This document shows positions 51,668-60,244 of a DNA stretch of 64,000 nucleotides, one piece after another. The position numbers and the translations under genes were made by a program. The DNA comes from Anaerolineaceae bacterium (GTDB lineage Bacteria > Chloroflexota > Anaerolineae > Aggregatilineales > Phototrophicaceae), in NCBI GenBank assembly GCA_020634115.1, contig JACKCH010000011.1, positions 310,001-374,000 on the forward strand, in the 5' to 3' direction. The notes under the pieces are model-generated. The model saw only the letters and a list, made by a program, of their open reading frames with translations, had not been told where the DNA came from and did no database searches. Each line of letters begins with the position of its first letter. Position 1 is the first letter of the stretch.

Positions 51668-52151
51668 CCTGGGGGATTACCCGGTGGACCAGGCCCGACT
51701 GCAAGCAGCCGCCGTTATGGTGTTACAGCAGCACCAGGCCGCGCCGGAAACCGGGTTGAGCGTGGTGATTGCCGATAACGAGTATGTCCACCGGCTGAAC
51801 AAGCAGTACCGGGATGTGGATGCCCCTACCGATGTGTTATCCTTCCCGGCGGACGCCCCGCCGCCCGAAATAGACGAACCGCCCTACCTGGGCGACCTGA
51901 TTATCGCCCACGCCTACACTGTCGCCCAGGCCGAGCGCCAGGGGCATGACATCGGCCATAGTTTCGCGCTAATGGTGGTACATGGCACGCTGCATTTGCT
52001 GGGTTATGACCATGATGACGATGAAGGGTATAAAGCGATGTGGGCGGCACAGGAAACAGCCCTGCGAGCACTGCATATCCCCCTGGAGATTGTCCCGGCT
52101 TTAGAAAGTGTGACCGCAGACGATGACCCGACCCCAAAAGGTGCTGGATGA
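51642..52151 (+). CDS. ybeY: Endoribonuclease/rRNA maturation factor YbeY
   Basis: About 169 residues from GTG 51642, with AAGGG upstream. The zinc motif HGTLHLLGYDH (His114, His118, His124) and the NKQYRDVDAPTDVLSFP block define YbeY, which processes the 3' end of 16S rRNA and acts in ribosome quality control. It starts inside the end of the 7TM-HD gene and its end overlaps dgkA by 29 bp, in the conserved phoH/yqfF-ybeY-dgkA type of neighbourhood (no phoH is seen here). Confidence 0.94.
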   Translation: MTYQIDIHNLGDYPVDQARLQAAAVMVLQQHQAAPETGLSVVIADNEYVHRLNKQYRDVDAPTDVLSFPADAPPPEIDEPPYLGDLIIAHAYTVAQAERQGHDIGHSFALMVVHGTLHLLGYDHDDDEGYKAMWAAQETALRALHIPLEIVPALESVTADDDPTPKGAG

Positions 52152-52566
52152 ACTCACCGGCACGATGCAAATTGACCCCGACCAATACAGCCCGGTGACT
52201 AGCCCCAACCGGCTAAAAAGCCTGGGCTACGCGCTGGCGGGCTGGCTGTATATGCTGCGCCACCAGAAGAACACCCGCCTGATGACCGTTGCCAGTATCA
52301 TCGTGATGGTAGTTGCCCTCTGGTTACAGATTGAGTCGCTGGGCTGGGCGCTGCTGGTCGTCGTCATTACACTGGTGTGGATGGCGGAATTCCTGAACGC
52401 GGCGGTGGAGGCGGTGGTCAATCTGTCGTCGCCGGACTATCACCCGATGGCAAAAGTCAGCAAGGATGTCGCAGCGGCAGCGGTACTGCTGGCTGTGGTG
52501 GCGGCGATGTTGGTCGGGCTGCTGGTGCTTGGCCCGCCGCTCCTGAGCCGGTTGGGGTTGGTATAG
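52123..52566 (+). CDS. dgkA: Diacylglycerol/undecaprenol kinase
   Basis: A 147-residue membrane kinase with three helices (about residues 55-70, 72-92 and 118-138). WMAEFLNAAVEAVVNL and the following YHPMAKVSKDVAAAAV carry the glutamates and the Lys-Asp pair of the DgkA family. It phosphorylates a membrane lipid alcohol (undecaprenol in Gram-positive-type members). ATG 52123 overlaps ybeY; ATG 52165 is also possible. The N-terminal 28 residues are polar and non-conserved. Confidence 0.9.
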   Translation: MTRPQKVLDELTGTMQIDPDQYSPVTSPNRLKSLGYALAGWLYMLRHQKNTRLMTVASIIVMVVALWLQIESLGWALLVVVITLVWMAEFLNAAVEAVVNLSSPDYHPMAKVSKDVAAAAVLLAVVAAMLVGLLVLGPPLLSRLGLV

Positions 52567-52607
52567 AACGAGCACCTGGATTTATCTACAAGCCCGCAAC
52601 AAAATAA

Positions 52608-52634
52608 CCGGACAACGGATACCCTTTTGTCCGG
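52608..52634. terminator. Hairpin between convergent genes
   Basis: CCGGACAA (52608-52615) and TTGTCCGG (52627-52634) form a perfect 8-bp stem between dgkA and the convergent response regulator gene. There is no strong T-tract, so termination is suggested mainly by position. Confidence 0.5.
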
Positions 52635-52669
52635 CTGTTGATAAAACAGATGATTGGGAGAAGAAAGTC

Positions 52670-53074
52670 TTAGGTGCTGTGACTGTTGTTTGTTGCGGCA
52701 GTGGGGGCCTGGCTTAAAAATGTCGCTACAATCTGCAGAAGTTCGTTTTTCATCACAGGCTTGGAGAGATACCCATCACAGCCAGCCGCCAGACAGTTTT
52801 CCCGGTCGCCGTGCATGGCGTTGGCGGTCACTGCGATGACCGGTATCCAGGAAAGCCGTGGCGACGCTTTCAGACGTGTGGTGGCCTCCAGACCGGTAAT
52901 GTCCGGCAGGTTGATGTCCATCAGAATCAGATCAGGCACTTCACGGGCAGCAACCGAAACCCCGACCAGGCCTTCTGTTGCTTCCAGCACCTCATACCCG
53001 GCGCTCCTCAGGATTTTGCGTACCAAACGCATATTCTGTGGATTGTCTTCGACGTATAAGATCCTTGCTGTCAT
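52670..53074 (-). CDS. Single-domain response regulator (CheY-like)
   Basis: About 134 residues from ATG 53074, with AAGGGG 5 bp upstream. The receiver domain has the acidic pair Glu9-Asp10, phosphoacceptor Asp53 (ILMDINLPD), Thr83 and Lys105 (YLSKP). No output domain is present and no histidine kinase lies in the window. It is likely part of a phosphorelay encoded elsewhere. The short C-terminal tail is Ser/Thr/Asn-rich. Confidence 0.92.
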   Translation of the reverse strand: MTARILYVEDNPQNMRLVRKILRSAGYEVLEATEGLVGVSVAAREVPDLILMDINLPDITGLEATTRLKASPRLSWIPVIAVTANAMHGDRENCLAAGCDGYLSKPVMKNELLQIVATFLSQAPTAATNNSHST

Positions 53075-53238
53075 CTTCACCCCTTATCCCTACGTTATTC
53101 CTTTCCCATATTTTCAGAGGAAAGAATCCATAAGATAGGATTAACCTTTGCTCAAAGTCTAGGATAAACCAAAATTGCCGATAATTCCCTAAAGGTTTAA
53201 ACCGTTACGGATTTGTTATAACTTTTGTCTCCCCGCCG

Positions 53239-54498
53239 CTAGGGTGTGGAGACCGCACTGAGGACGATAAAAGTCCGCGAAACCCACTCCGTCCATATCC
53301 CGCCGGTTGTCTCCGCCCGCGCTTTGAGGGTGTAGTACATCCCCAGTTGGTTGAACAGGCCAGCGGGCGCTGTGTTACAGGGAGCATCCCCGCCAAAAAC
53401 ACAGTAGGCGGCCTGAAGTTCGTTATTCGCGTAGATCAGTGTCCCCGCCGGGTCATAAAGTTCAAAATCCACCTGCTGGATGCCGTCGCCATCGTTCGCC
53501 CCGACTGCCGGGTCATACGCCACCGCCTGGAAGCGCGTGTCATCCTGGGTGGCGAGGGTCGTTCCGTCGATAGAGGGAATGGTGATGGTGATGAACGGTG
53601 ACGTGAGGGAAGGTAAGACCGGCTGCCAATCAATGTCAATGATGTTCTTTTGTGAATCAACAATAATGGTTTCCCCACTTCCATCTATATTCATGATGGC
53701 GAGTTCAGTTCCACCCCGAACAAATGCAATTTGGGTTTCATCAGGAGACAGAGAGGGCAAATAAGCATCATTACCTGGATTACTAAGTAAAGAAACGCTG
53801 TCGTTGTTCAAATCATAGGAAAAAACAGACAAAGCAGGCAAAGCAAAAACTGAATAAATCAGATGATTATCCGTTGACCAGTTAAGGCTTCCCAAACTAC
53901 TCCCGATGTCCGCTATTTTGACAGGATCAGTGCCATCTGGATTGATGATGTAGATGCCCATCAGTGGAACGCCATCAATTGGGGGTGGCACGGGATTATC
54001 ACCACTAGATGCAAAGGCAATCTGACTTCCATCCGGCGACCAGACTGGATCGCCCTTTAGCACCCTGAGCGTATCGGTTATCTGGGTAATCTGATTGTTA
54101 GCTAAATTGAGAGTAACGATATCTCCAGACTGTATAAATACAAGTTGATCTCCATTTGATGACCAATCAGGACAACCTACGTCGGACATATCCGGGATAC
54201 CAATAGGATTTGAACCGTCGGCATCCATAATGAAAAGGCTGTCATCATGGACGAAAGCAATTTGCGTCCCGTCAGGAGACCAGCGTGGACAAGAATCAAA
54301 AGTGTCATTGAAAGTCAATTGAAGAAGATCGCTACCATCTGGATTGACTGTATAAATCTCGAAGTCACCATCTTTTTTTGATGCGAATGCAATTCTCCCG
54401 TTGGTCACTGCCCCCTGACTCTGAGTAGGTACAGTACAGAGCAGCGCAACGGCTAATGTAACAAGCATAGCAAGATGAAGATAAACCGGTGTTTTCAT
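53239..54498 (-). CDS. Secreted TolB/PD40-type beta-propeller protein
   Basis: A 419-residue protein with a signal peptide (residues 1-29). PD40-type repeats follow (IAFASKKDGDFEIYTVNPDG, RWSPDGTQIAFV, PVWSPDGSQIAFAS, SLSPDETQIAFVRG), giving a beta-propeller of about residues 35-290 like the C-terminal part of TolB. The last 120 residues form an Ig-like, beta-rich domain. It may be a surface binding protein. Codon use is slightly more AT-rich in the propeller part. Confidence 0.8.
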   Translation of the reverse strand: MKTPVYLHLAMLVTLAVALLCTVPTQSQGAVTNGRIAFASKKDGDFEIYTVNPDGSDLLQLTFNDTFDSCPRWSPDGTQIAFVHDDSLFIMDADGSNPIGIPDMSDVGCPDWSSNGDQLVFIQSGDIVTLNLANNQITQITDTLRVLKGDPVWSPDGSQIAFASSGDNPVPPPIDGVPLMGIYIINPDGTDPVKIADIGSSLGSLNWSTDNHLIYSVFALPALSVFSYDLNNDSVSLLSNPGNDAYLPSLSPDETQIAFVRGGTELAIMNIDGSGETIIVDSQKNIIDIDWQPVLPSLTSPFITITIPSIDGTTLATQDDTRFQAVAYDPAVGANDGDGIQQVDFELYDPAGTLIYANNELQAAYCVFGGDAPCNTAPAGLFNQLGMYYTLKARAETTGGIWTEWVSRTFIVLSAVSTP

Positions 54499-54600
54499 TT
54501 TTCTCGTTCAATTGAATTATGCGTTTGTATGTACTGTACATTGTTTTCGGGAAACAATCAGCGAGCGATTGTGCCTACCATCCGTAAACCAGCGTCCCCA

Positions 54601-55479
54601 TCACCCGCGCGACCAGACGGTGACGCCGTGTTCGCCGGGTGAGGATACCCATATCCCCTCCGAAAGTGACCAGCTTGCCCGGCCAGGGGTCGCCAGTTCG
54701 CCAAAGGGTTTGCCTTCCACAAAGCCCAGTTTCCGCGCCAACCCCACCGAGGGCAGGTTGTTCCCATCTGCGTCCCAGGTCGGCAGCAGCCCCCGCCGCA
54801 GCGATTCCACGATCATCGCCTGGCACACCGCCAGCGCGACTCCCCGGCGGCGAAAGGTTTCGGCGGTCTCCACCGCCAGGTTGACCTGAGTCGCACTCAC
54901 CGAGACACTGTGGCACACTCCGGCCAGTGTCTCTCCCGCAAGGGCGCAGTACCCAAACTGGCCGTTCGCCTCCAGGTCGGTACTCCCCCAGAAATAAGTC
55001 AGCAGTGGCGCGTAGTCATAGATTTCCGTGTTGACACGGTCAGCCAGCGCCGAATCAAGCGGGACGACTCGCATCCCACCCGGAACTCGCGCCTCCCACC
55101 CGGCGACATCCGCCTGCCCCCAGGTGAAATTGCGGCGAGGGACGATTTCCACCCGCGCCCCCAGGTCTTGCAGCAGGGCGACCTGCCACGAATCGGATAC
55201 CGCGACCAGGCCGTAAATATGCTGGAAAATGTCGGGTTCCGCCGGGGTATCCCGGATGAACTGGCGCAGCGACTCCGCCGGTTCACCCCCGGCGAAATAC
55301 TCATATGACCGCACCAGCACCGCAGCGGTGGGATTTTCCACATCGTCTACGAACATGCGCCCTGGTTCGCGGCCTTGCAGCGCGGCGTCTATGTGCGCCC
55401 GGTCACACCACGCCTCAGCATAGACCGGCACGGCACGGCTGAAAAGCGGCGGCGGGAGTTCGTAAATCGTTGTCGGCAT
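54601..55479 (-). CDS. GNAT-family N-acetyltransferase
   Basis: A 292-residue protein. The C-terminal half (about 150-275) has the GNAT fold: GETLAGVCHSVSVSATQVNLAVETAETFRRRGVALAVCQAMIVE, with the acetyl-CoA binding R-x-x-G segment RRRGVA, and the late NLPSVGLARKLGFVEGKPFG. The N-terminal half is a domain of the type seen in fused GNAT proteins (YGLVAVSDSW). The substrate is unknown. Confidence 0.82.
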   Translation of the reverse strand: MPTTIYELPPPLFSRAVPVYAEAWCDRAHIDAALQGREPGRMFVDDVENPTAAVLVRSYEYFAGGEPAESLRQFIRDTPAEPDIFQHIYGLVAVSDSWQVALLQDLGARVEIVPRRNFTWGQADVAGWEARVPGGMRVVPLDSALADRVNTEIYDYAPLLTYFWGSTDLEANGQFGYCALAGETLAGVCHSVSVSATQVNLAVETAETFRRRGVALAVCQAMIVESLRRGLLPTWDADGNNLPSVGLARKLGFVEGKPFGELATPGRASWSLSEGIWVSSPGEHGVTVWSRG

Positions 55480-55794
55480 GGCAGCGTATCCTTGTTGTAT
55501 AGGGTAGGGACGCGCAACGGCGTGTCCGATTTGTTGGAGATTTATCCTCGTATCGTTCCTATTTTACAGGGACTCTGTAGACACAGCCACCGATTTCTAA
55601 GGGAGAATCAGGCAAAAGTGTCATACTATAAAAGGTACGTGGAGGATGGTTGGTAAGCGGTGATAATCCTGGTAGAATCGCCGGGGTTCAAATCCCGTAT
55701 AATAAACGCTATGGCAACCGATCTGCTCAGGCTTTATTGGATACAGTGAAAGGCGGACGGGGATTCTCCGGCTGAAAATCCCCCTGAATATTTT
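55480..55794. other. Intergenic region before the amidase gene
   Basis: No gene is seen. A tRNA-like T-loop phrase (GGGGTTCAAATCCC near 55685-55698) is present, but no tRNA can be folded. A 7-bp GC-rich hairpin (GGGGATT at 55759-55765 with AATCCCC at 55777-55783) lies 11 bp before the amidase start, where a ribosome binding site would be expected. Confidence 0.4.
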
Positions 55795-56883
55795 ATGGAT
55801 GACGACTTCTTCCAACCAGACGATTCCCAGGCGCATGACACCCCCGATGAATCCGAGGTTGCGGCTTCAGTAACGTTTATGGAAATCATGCGGCAGGCGG
55901 CGGCGAAAGCGGAACCGCCACCCGTCCGGAAAGCCGCGTCCCCCTTGACCACGCCGCCGGTCATGCCTGCTCCGGAGTCCCCGGCTCTTTCCCCCGAGGA
56001 AATCCAACAGCGGCGGGAAGCCGCTCTGGAAGCCCACCGTATTCAGAGGGTGCGGCGGCGGCGAGGGCGACGCCGGCGGCAGACAGCCAGCCTGCTGGGG
56101 GGCATCGTGCGCTCGTTCCTGGTGGTGATTATCGCTGCCGGTCTGGTGGCGACCATCTTTACCTGGTGGACACCGTCACAATTCCTGGCGGAAGATGTGA
56201 AAGCCGAACTAAGTGTGGCGATTGCCACCAGCCAGGCGACTCCTCTGCCGACCGTACTCCCGACTCCTAACTGGCTGCGACGGGTGGGCATTGTCTCCGG
56301 GCATCGCGGGCCGGAAATCCCGCCTGACCCCGGCGCGGTCTGCCCGGACGGACTGACTGAAGCGGAACTGAACTTCAGCGTGGCGCAGAAGGTCGTGCTG
56401 CGACTGCGCCAGCGTGGGTATTCGGTTGATCTGCTGGATGAATTTGATCCCCGGTTGGAAGGGTATCAGGCGGCGGCGCTGGTGTCGATTCATGCCAATA
56501 CCTGCCAGGACTTCGGGGAATTGGTGTCCGGTTTCCTGGTGGCGGCGGCCCAGTCGCGGCTTTCGGCACGCGGCAATGACGAGGTGCTGGTGGACTGTCT
56601 GGCGCGTTTCTACCAGCAGTATTCCGGCCTGGAACGGCGCGACGGCCTGACGGTGGATATGACCGATTACCACACTTTCCGCGAGATTAACCAGTTGACC
56701 CCGGCGGCGATTCTTGAGTTGGGCTTTTTGCTGGCCGATCGCAATGTGCTGACACAGCAGCAAGACGCGCTGGCGGACGGCATTACTCAGGGGATTCTGT
56801 GCTTCCTGGAGCCGAGCAGCGTACCAATCAGTGCATCGCCATTCCCACCCACCCCGACGATTACGCCTGTCCCGGCGGGGTAG
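55795..56883 (+). CDS. N-acetylmuramoyl-L-alanine amidase (Amidase_3-like), membrane anchored
   Basis: A 362-residue protein. A cytosolic, charged N-terminus (residues 1-98, with a very basic RVRRRRGRRRR stretch) precedes one membrane helix (about 105-123). The catalytic domain (about 160-345) has VGIVSGHRG, AVCPDGLTEAELNF with the zinc-ligand Glu, SIHANTC with His, and ILELGFL with the catalytic Glu, as in zinc amidases that cut peptidoglycan cross-bridges. The C-terminus is Pro/Thr-rich. No Shine-Dalgarno site is seen before ATG 55795. Confidence 0.85.
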   Translation: MDDDFFQPDDSQAHDTPDESEVAASVTFMEIMRQAAAKAEPPPVRKAASPLTTPPVMPAPESPALSPEEIQQRREAALEAHRIQRVRRRRGRRRRQTASLLGGIVRSFLVVIIAAGLVATIFTWWTPSQFLAEDVKAELSVAIATSQATPLPTVLPTPNWLRRVGIVSGHRGPEIPPDPGAVCPDGLTEAELNFSVAQKVVLRLRQRGYSVDLLDEFDPRLEGYQAAALVSIHANTCQDFGELVSGFLVAAAQSRLSARGNDEVLVDCLARFYQQYSGLERRDGLTVDMTDYHTFREINQLTPAAILELGFLLADRNVLTQQQDALADGITQGILCFLEPSSVPISASPFPPTPTITPVPAG

Positions 56884-56898
56884 CGGAAAGCCAGGCAC

Positions 56899-57234
56899 AT
56901 GGATAAAGAACTCGTGATGTATTCTCGGTCATGGGGCTGCCCATTTGTCTCGCTGGCAAAGCGGGTACTGGCGGATTATGGCGTGACCTACCAGGAGATC
57001 ATGATTGACATAGACGGTACGGCGCGAGAACGGGTGTTGGACTGGACAGGGTTTCTTTCCGTCCCGACCCTGGTTGTGGCACATCCAGGGGAGATCGTGC
57101 CGTATACGACACCCACGCCGCTTACGCCGGGCTATAGTCCACGCGGGATTAATCGTGGGACAATGATTACTGAACCGAATGTCGATCAACTGGTCGCGTG
57201 GTTGATGGAACAGGGATTTATAGACGCATTTTAG
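56899..57234 (+). CDS. Glutaredoxin-like protein with a single active-site cysteine
   Basis: A 111-residue thioredoxin-fold protein. The usual CPYC or CPFC pair reads GCPFVS, with only Cys14 present. SVPTLVV holds the cis-proline. These features fit monothiol glutaredoxin-like proteins that may handle glutathione-type adducts or iron-sulfur clusters. A glutathione-less redox role is also possible in this group. It follows the amidase gene by 15 bp. Confidence 0.78.
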   Translation: MDKELVMYSRSWGCPFVSLAKRVLADYGVTYQEIMIDIDGTARERVLDWTGFLSVPTLVVAHPGEIVPYTTPTPLTPGYSPRGINRGTMITEPNVDQLVAWLMEQGFIDAF

Positions 57235-57249
57235 CGGGGGGATTTCACG

Positions 57250-58074
57250 ATGGAAACCAAAACTGTCCTGTTGGATGGCCTGAACGTCAGTTACCTTGAA
57301 GCGGGCGAAACAAACGTCAAGACACTGCTGCTACTGCACGGCGCATTAGGAGACGCACGCTGGCACTGGGGGGAAGTGATCCCGGCGCTAGGAGAAACTT
57401 TCCATGTGCTGGCCCCGGATTGGCCGGGGTACGGCAGCAGTCAGAAACTCCCACACATGACCATCGAATCGCTGTTGCATTGGATTAAGACCTTTGTGGA
57501 TGCTAAAGAGGCGGGTCAGGTGGTCGTGATGGGAAGCTCGAACGGCGGATTACCGGCACGGCTGTTCACGGCGGCGAATCCATCGTATGTCCCGGCGCTA
57601 ATTCTCGTCAATGGGGGTGGCGTGCCGGATTCATCACCGATGCTCTCCCTGCTGGCGAAGATTCCCGGCCTGTTCAAACTGTTCAGCCGGACAACCGTCT
57701 CGCAAACCACGCTGGAACGCATGATTAGTAACAAGGAACTGCTCACGCCCGAATTTATCCAGGACTCGCGGGAAACCGCGTCGGGATTTTCCGGGTTTAT
57801 GCGGATGCTGGTAACTGGTTCGCTGCCGAAGAATCACACCCCAATGGTGCCGACTCTGATTCTGTGGGGCGCAAATGACCAGTACACCCCCCTGGATGAA
57901 GCGAAAGCGATTCACAAGAGTATCCCTGGTTCACAGTTGGTCGAAATCGCGGAATGCGGCCACTTCCCGCAGCTTGAGGCGCAGGATGTGTTTGCGTGGC
58001 AGGTCAACCAGTTTATCACGAACCTCACCAAGCCCACCCGCCGCAACCTGGGTGGCCCGCAAATCCTGGGGTAG
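57250..58074 (+). CDS. Alpha/beta hydrolase
   Basis: A 274-residue alpha/beta-fold hydrolase. LLHGALGDARWHW is the oxyanion-hole region, GSSNGG gives nucleophile Ser97 (G-x-S-x-G form), Asp210 lies in GANDQY, and His238 in CGHFPQ. It is cytosolic and of unknown substrate, in the epoxide/ester hydrolase-like branch. A GGGGG stretch is upstream of ATG 57250. Confidence 0.9.
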   Translation: METKTVLLDGLNVSYLEAGETNVKTLLLLHGALGDARWHWGEVIPALGETFHVLAPDWPGYGSSQKLPHMTIESLLHWIKTFVDAKEAGQVVVMGSSNGGLPARLFTAANPSYVPALILVNGGGVPDSSPMLSLLAKIPGLFKLFSRTTVSQTTLERMISNKELLTPEFIQDSRETASGFSGFMRMLVTGSLPKNHTPMVPTLILWGANDQYTPLDEAKAIHKSIPGSQLVEIAECGHFPQLEAQDVFAWQVNQFITNLTKPTRRNLGGPQILG

Positions 58075-58266
58075 ATCGACGGGCTGTGGTCGCCCCCAAG
58101 GAACAGAAACCTCAACAACTAACACAGGCATCGTCCCTGCGAAATCGGATGTCAACAAACAGGTAGGGACAATGCCTGCCCTATGCACATGAAGCGCACC
58201 GCCGGACAGCGAATCCAACGTCGGAATCGGCCTTATTCCCCGGTCGGAATCCATAAAGATATTCGT

Positions 58267-58296
58267 TTGACCTGCGAACTCTAAACGCGCTACAAT
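58267..58296 (+). promoter_or_regulatory. Sigma-70 promoter for coaE
   Basis: -35 TTGACC (58267-58272), an 18-bp spacer and -10 TACAAT (58291-58296), with the coaE start 67 bp downstream. Both boxes are 5 of 6 matches to consensus. Confidence 0.65.
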
Positions 58297-58363
58297 AGCT
58301 GTGTTATACTTATTCTATTGTGGTATGACTTATAGAATCTGAATTCAGATCGGAGGGGAAACC

Positions 58364-59560
58364 GTGAGTCGTTGGAAAGATAAGTATGTGATCGGCCTCA
58401 CGGGGAATATTGCCGTTGGCAAGAGCGTTGTGCGGCAAATGCTTCAGCACCTCGGTGCGTACACCATTGACGCAGACGGGCTGACCCATCGGGCGATGTC
58501 GCCGGGCGCACCGGCGTACCAGCCGATTGTCAATACCTTCGGGCAATTTATCCTGGATGGTGAGAAGAAAATCAACCGGGCTTTATTGGGTAACGTTGTT
58601 TTTTCGCAACCTGTGGCCCTGGCGAAGCTCGAATCCATCGTGCATCCGATTGTCGGGCAGGCTATCGCGGCGCTTGTCAGTCGGGCGACGCAGCAGATCG
58701 TCGTCATTGAGGCCATCAAGCTGCTGGAAGGCCAATTGGCCGACGCGGTGGATGAAATCTGGGTGGTGAACGCCGCACCGGAAACGCAGGTCAAGCGCCT
58801 GATGGAAAAACGCAAGATGTCCGAGGCCGACGCGAAACTACGGGTGAGCACCCAGAACGCCCAATCCGACAAACTGGCGAAGGCGACTGTCGTCATCAAC
58901 AACGATGGCAATGTCGAGGAAACCTGGAAGCAAGTCCAGGCGGCCTGGGGTGAGATGATGAAGCGCGCGCAGGGACAAGCTCCGGCAGCGCCCGCCCCCG
59001 CCACCCCTGCTGCGCCCGCAGCGCCTTCGGCTAGCCCCGCTGCTGCCGCCACACCCGCCGCCGGGGAAATCACCGTGCGTCGAGGGATGCCCAACAATGC
59101 CGAGGCGATTGCCGCCTTCCTGAACCAGACCGCCGGTAAAGACCTGAACCGTATGGACGTGATGATGGCTTTTGGTAACAAGAGCTACCTCATCGCTCAG
59201 GATCAGAAAGAAGCGATTCATGCGCTGGTAGGCTGGCAGGTGGAAAACCTCATCACGCGGGTGGATGAGTTCTATGTGGGCAGCAGTGTGCCACCGGAGC
59301 AAGTGGTCGGCGGGCTGGTGGATGCGATTGAACTGGCATCCAAAGACCTGCAAAGCGAGGTCGGCTTCATCTTCCTGCCGCTGAATACGCCAAAGAGTAC
59401 GATTGATACGTTTATCCAGCATGGCTATTCCCAGACGACGGTAGATCAGATCAAAATCCCGGCCTGGCGCGAGTCTGCACAGGAAATTATGTCACAGAAG
59501 CCGCAGAGCCAGATTTTAACCAAGCGACTGCGCGAAGATCGGGTCTTGAAGCCGATCTAA
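58364..59560 (+). CDS. coaE: Dephospho-CoA kinase fused to a GNAT-like domain
   Basis: A 398-residue protein from GTG 58364, with a strong GGAGGGG site. Residues 1-200 are dephospho-CoA kinase: P-loop GNIAVGKS (14-21), IDADGLTHRAM and the RL-EKRKMSEADAKLR lid. It adds the 3'-phosphate that completes CoA. Residues about 206-234 are an Ala/Pro linker. Residues about 235-375 are a beta-alpha domain (ITVRRGMPNNAEAIAAFLN, IHALVGWQV, GFIFLPLN, FIQHGY) resembling a GNAT acetyltransferase fold. A normal CoaE has about 200 residues, so the second half is an added domain, possibly CoA-binding. Confidence 0.88.
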   Translation: MSRWKDKYVIGLTGNIAVGKSVVRQMLQHLGAYTIDADGLTHRAMSPGAPAYQPIVNTFGQFILDGEKKINRALLGNVVFSQPVALAKLESIVHPIVGQAIAALVSRATQQIVVIEAIKLLEGQLADAVDEIWVVNAAPETQVKRLMEKRKMSEADAKLRVSTQNAQSDKLAKATVVINNDGNVEETWKQVQAAWGEMMKRAQGQAPAAPAPATPAAPAAPSASPAAAATPAAGEITVRRGMPNNAEAIAAFLNQTAGKDLNRMDVMMAFGNKSYLIAQDQKEAIHALVGWQVENLITRVDEFYVGSSVPPEQVVGGLVDAIELASKDLQSEVGFIFLPLNTPKSTIDTFIQHGYSQTTVDQIKIPAWRESAQEIMSQKPQSQILTKRLREDRVLKPI

Positions 59561-59590
59561 TCTCGGTGGATAATCTCAAATCAACACATG

Positions 59591-59621
59591 GGCAAGGGGT
59601 GAAAGCCCCTTGTCTTGTTGT
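59591..59621 (+). terminator. Intrinsic terminator after coaE
   Basis: CAAGGGG (59593-59599) and CCCCTTG (59606-59612) pair around TGAAAG and are followed by TCTTGTTGT. It lies 30 bp after the coaE stop. Confidence 0.6.
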
Positions 59622-59756
59622 AAACGGTCTGACACAAAACAGAATTACCTGTGCGAAAATAGGTTTTATCAGAAATTGAGTGGTCGTTTGAAAAACCCTC
59701 ATCCTATTCCTTTGAGGGGACGTACATAACGTAAACCCTGGTATTGGAAATCCACC

Positions 59757-60017
59757 ATGAATCAACTGGAAAATCTTGCTCTTGTCCGTTGGTCGCTGCG
59801 CCACCCCCGCCTTGCCGCCTGGATCGGCCTGGCCGCCGGAATGGTCATTTTGCTGCTGATCGAAGTCCAGTCGGAAGGGCTAACCGCCGGGAACTGGATT
59901 GCCCTGATGACGGCAACCGTGCTCGTGGCAGGCGCTTGCGTCTGGATTATCAGTTGGGAAGACCGTGACGAGGAAATCGAACCGTCGGAAACCTCCGATA
60001 CAGGCCAATCCAAATAA
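59757..60017 (+). CDS. Small two-helix membrane protein
   Basis: An 86-residue protein with two membrane helices (about residues 19-36 and 46-66) and an acidic C-terminal tail (EDRDEEIEPSETSD). It has no recognised family. It is a single gene between the coaE terminator and the subtilase. Confidence 0.65.
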   Translation: MNQLENLALVRWSLRHPRLAAWIGLAAGMVILLLIEVQSEGLTAGNWIALMTATVLVAGACVWIISWEDRDEEIEPSETSDTGQSK

Positions 60018-60244
60018 TAAATTCCCTTATAAATAACACGTAAACTCTATATTGCATGATCCTGATTCAACCGGTGATCGGCTTTCGCCCCAATTATTAA
60101 TGTTGCATGAAACTTATGCGCGGGTGAATCAAAACCTTACAGGTTTCTGTATGGTTTTCTGTTGATGCAGAATGCTATACTGACTCTTAGTGTGGTTATC
60201 GCCACTACTAGGAAGATCCCAAAAATATTGAGGAGTAAAGGGAA

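Noticed and set aside
55635..55715. Possible tRNA gene suggested by GGGGTTCAAATCCC
   Set aside because: The T-stem would have only 3 pairs, no matching acceptor stem is found on the 5' side, and D and anticodon arms cannot be placed.
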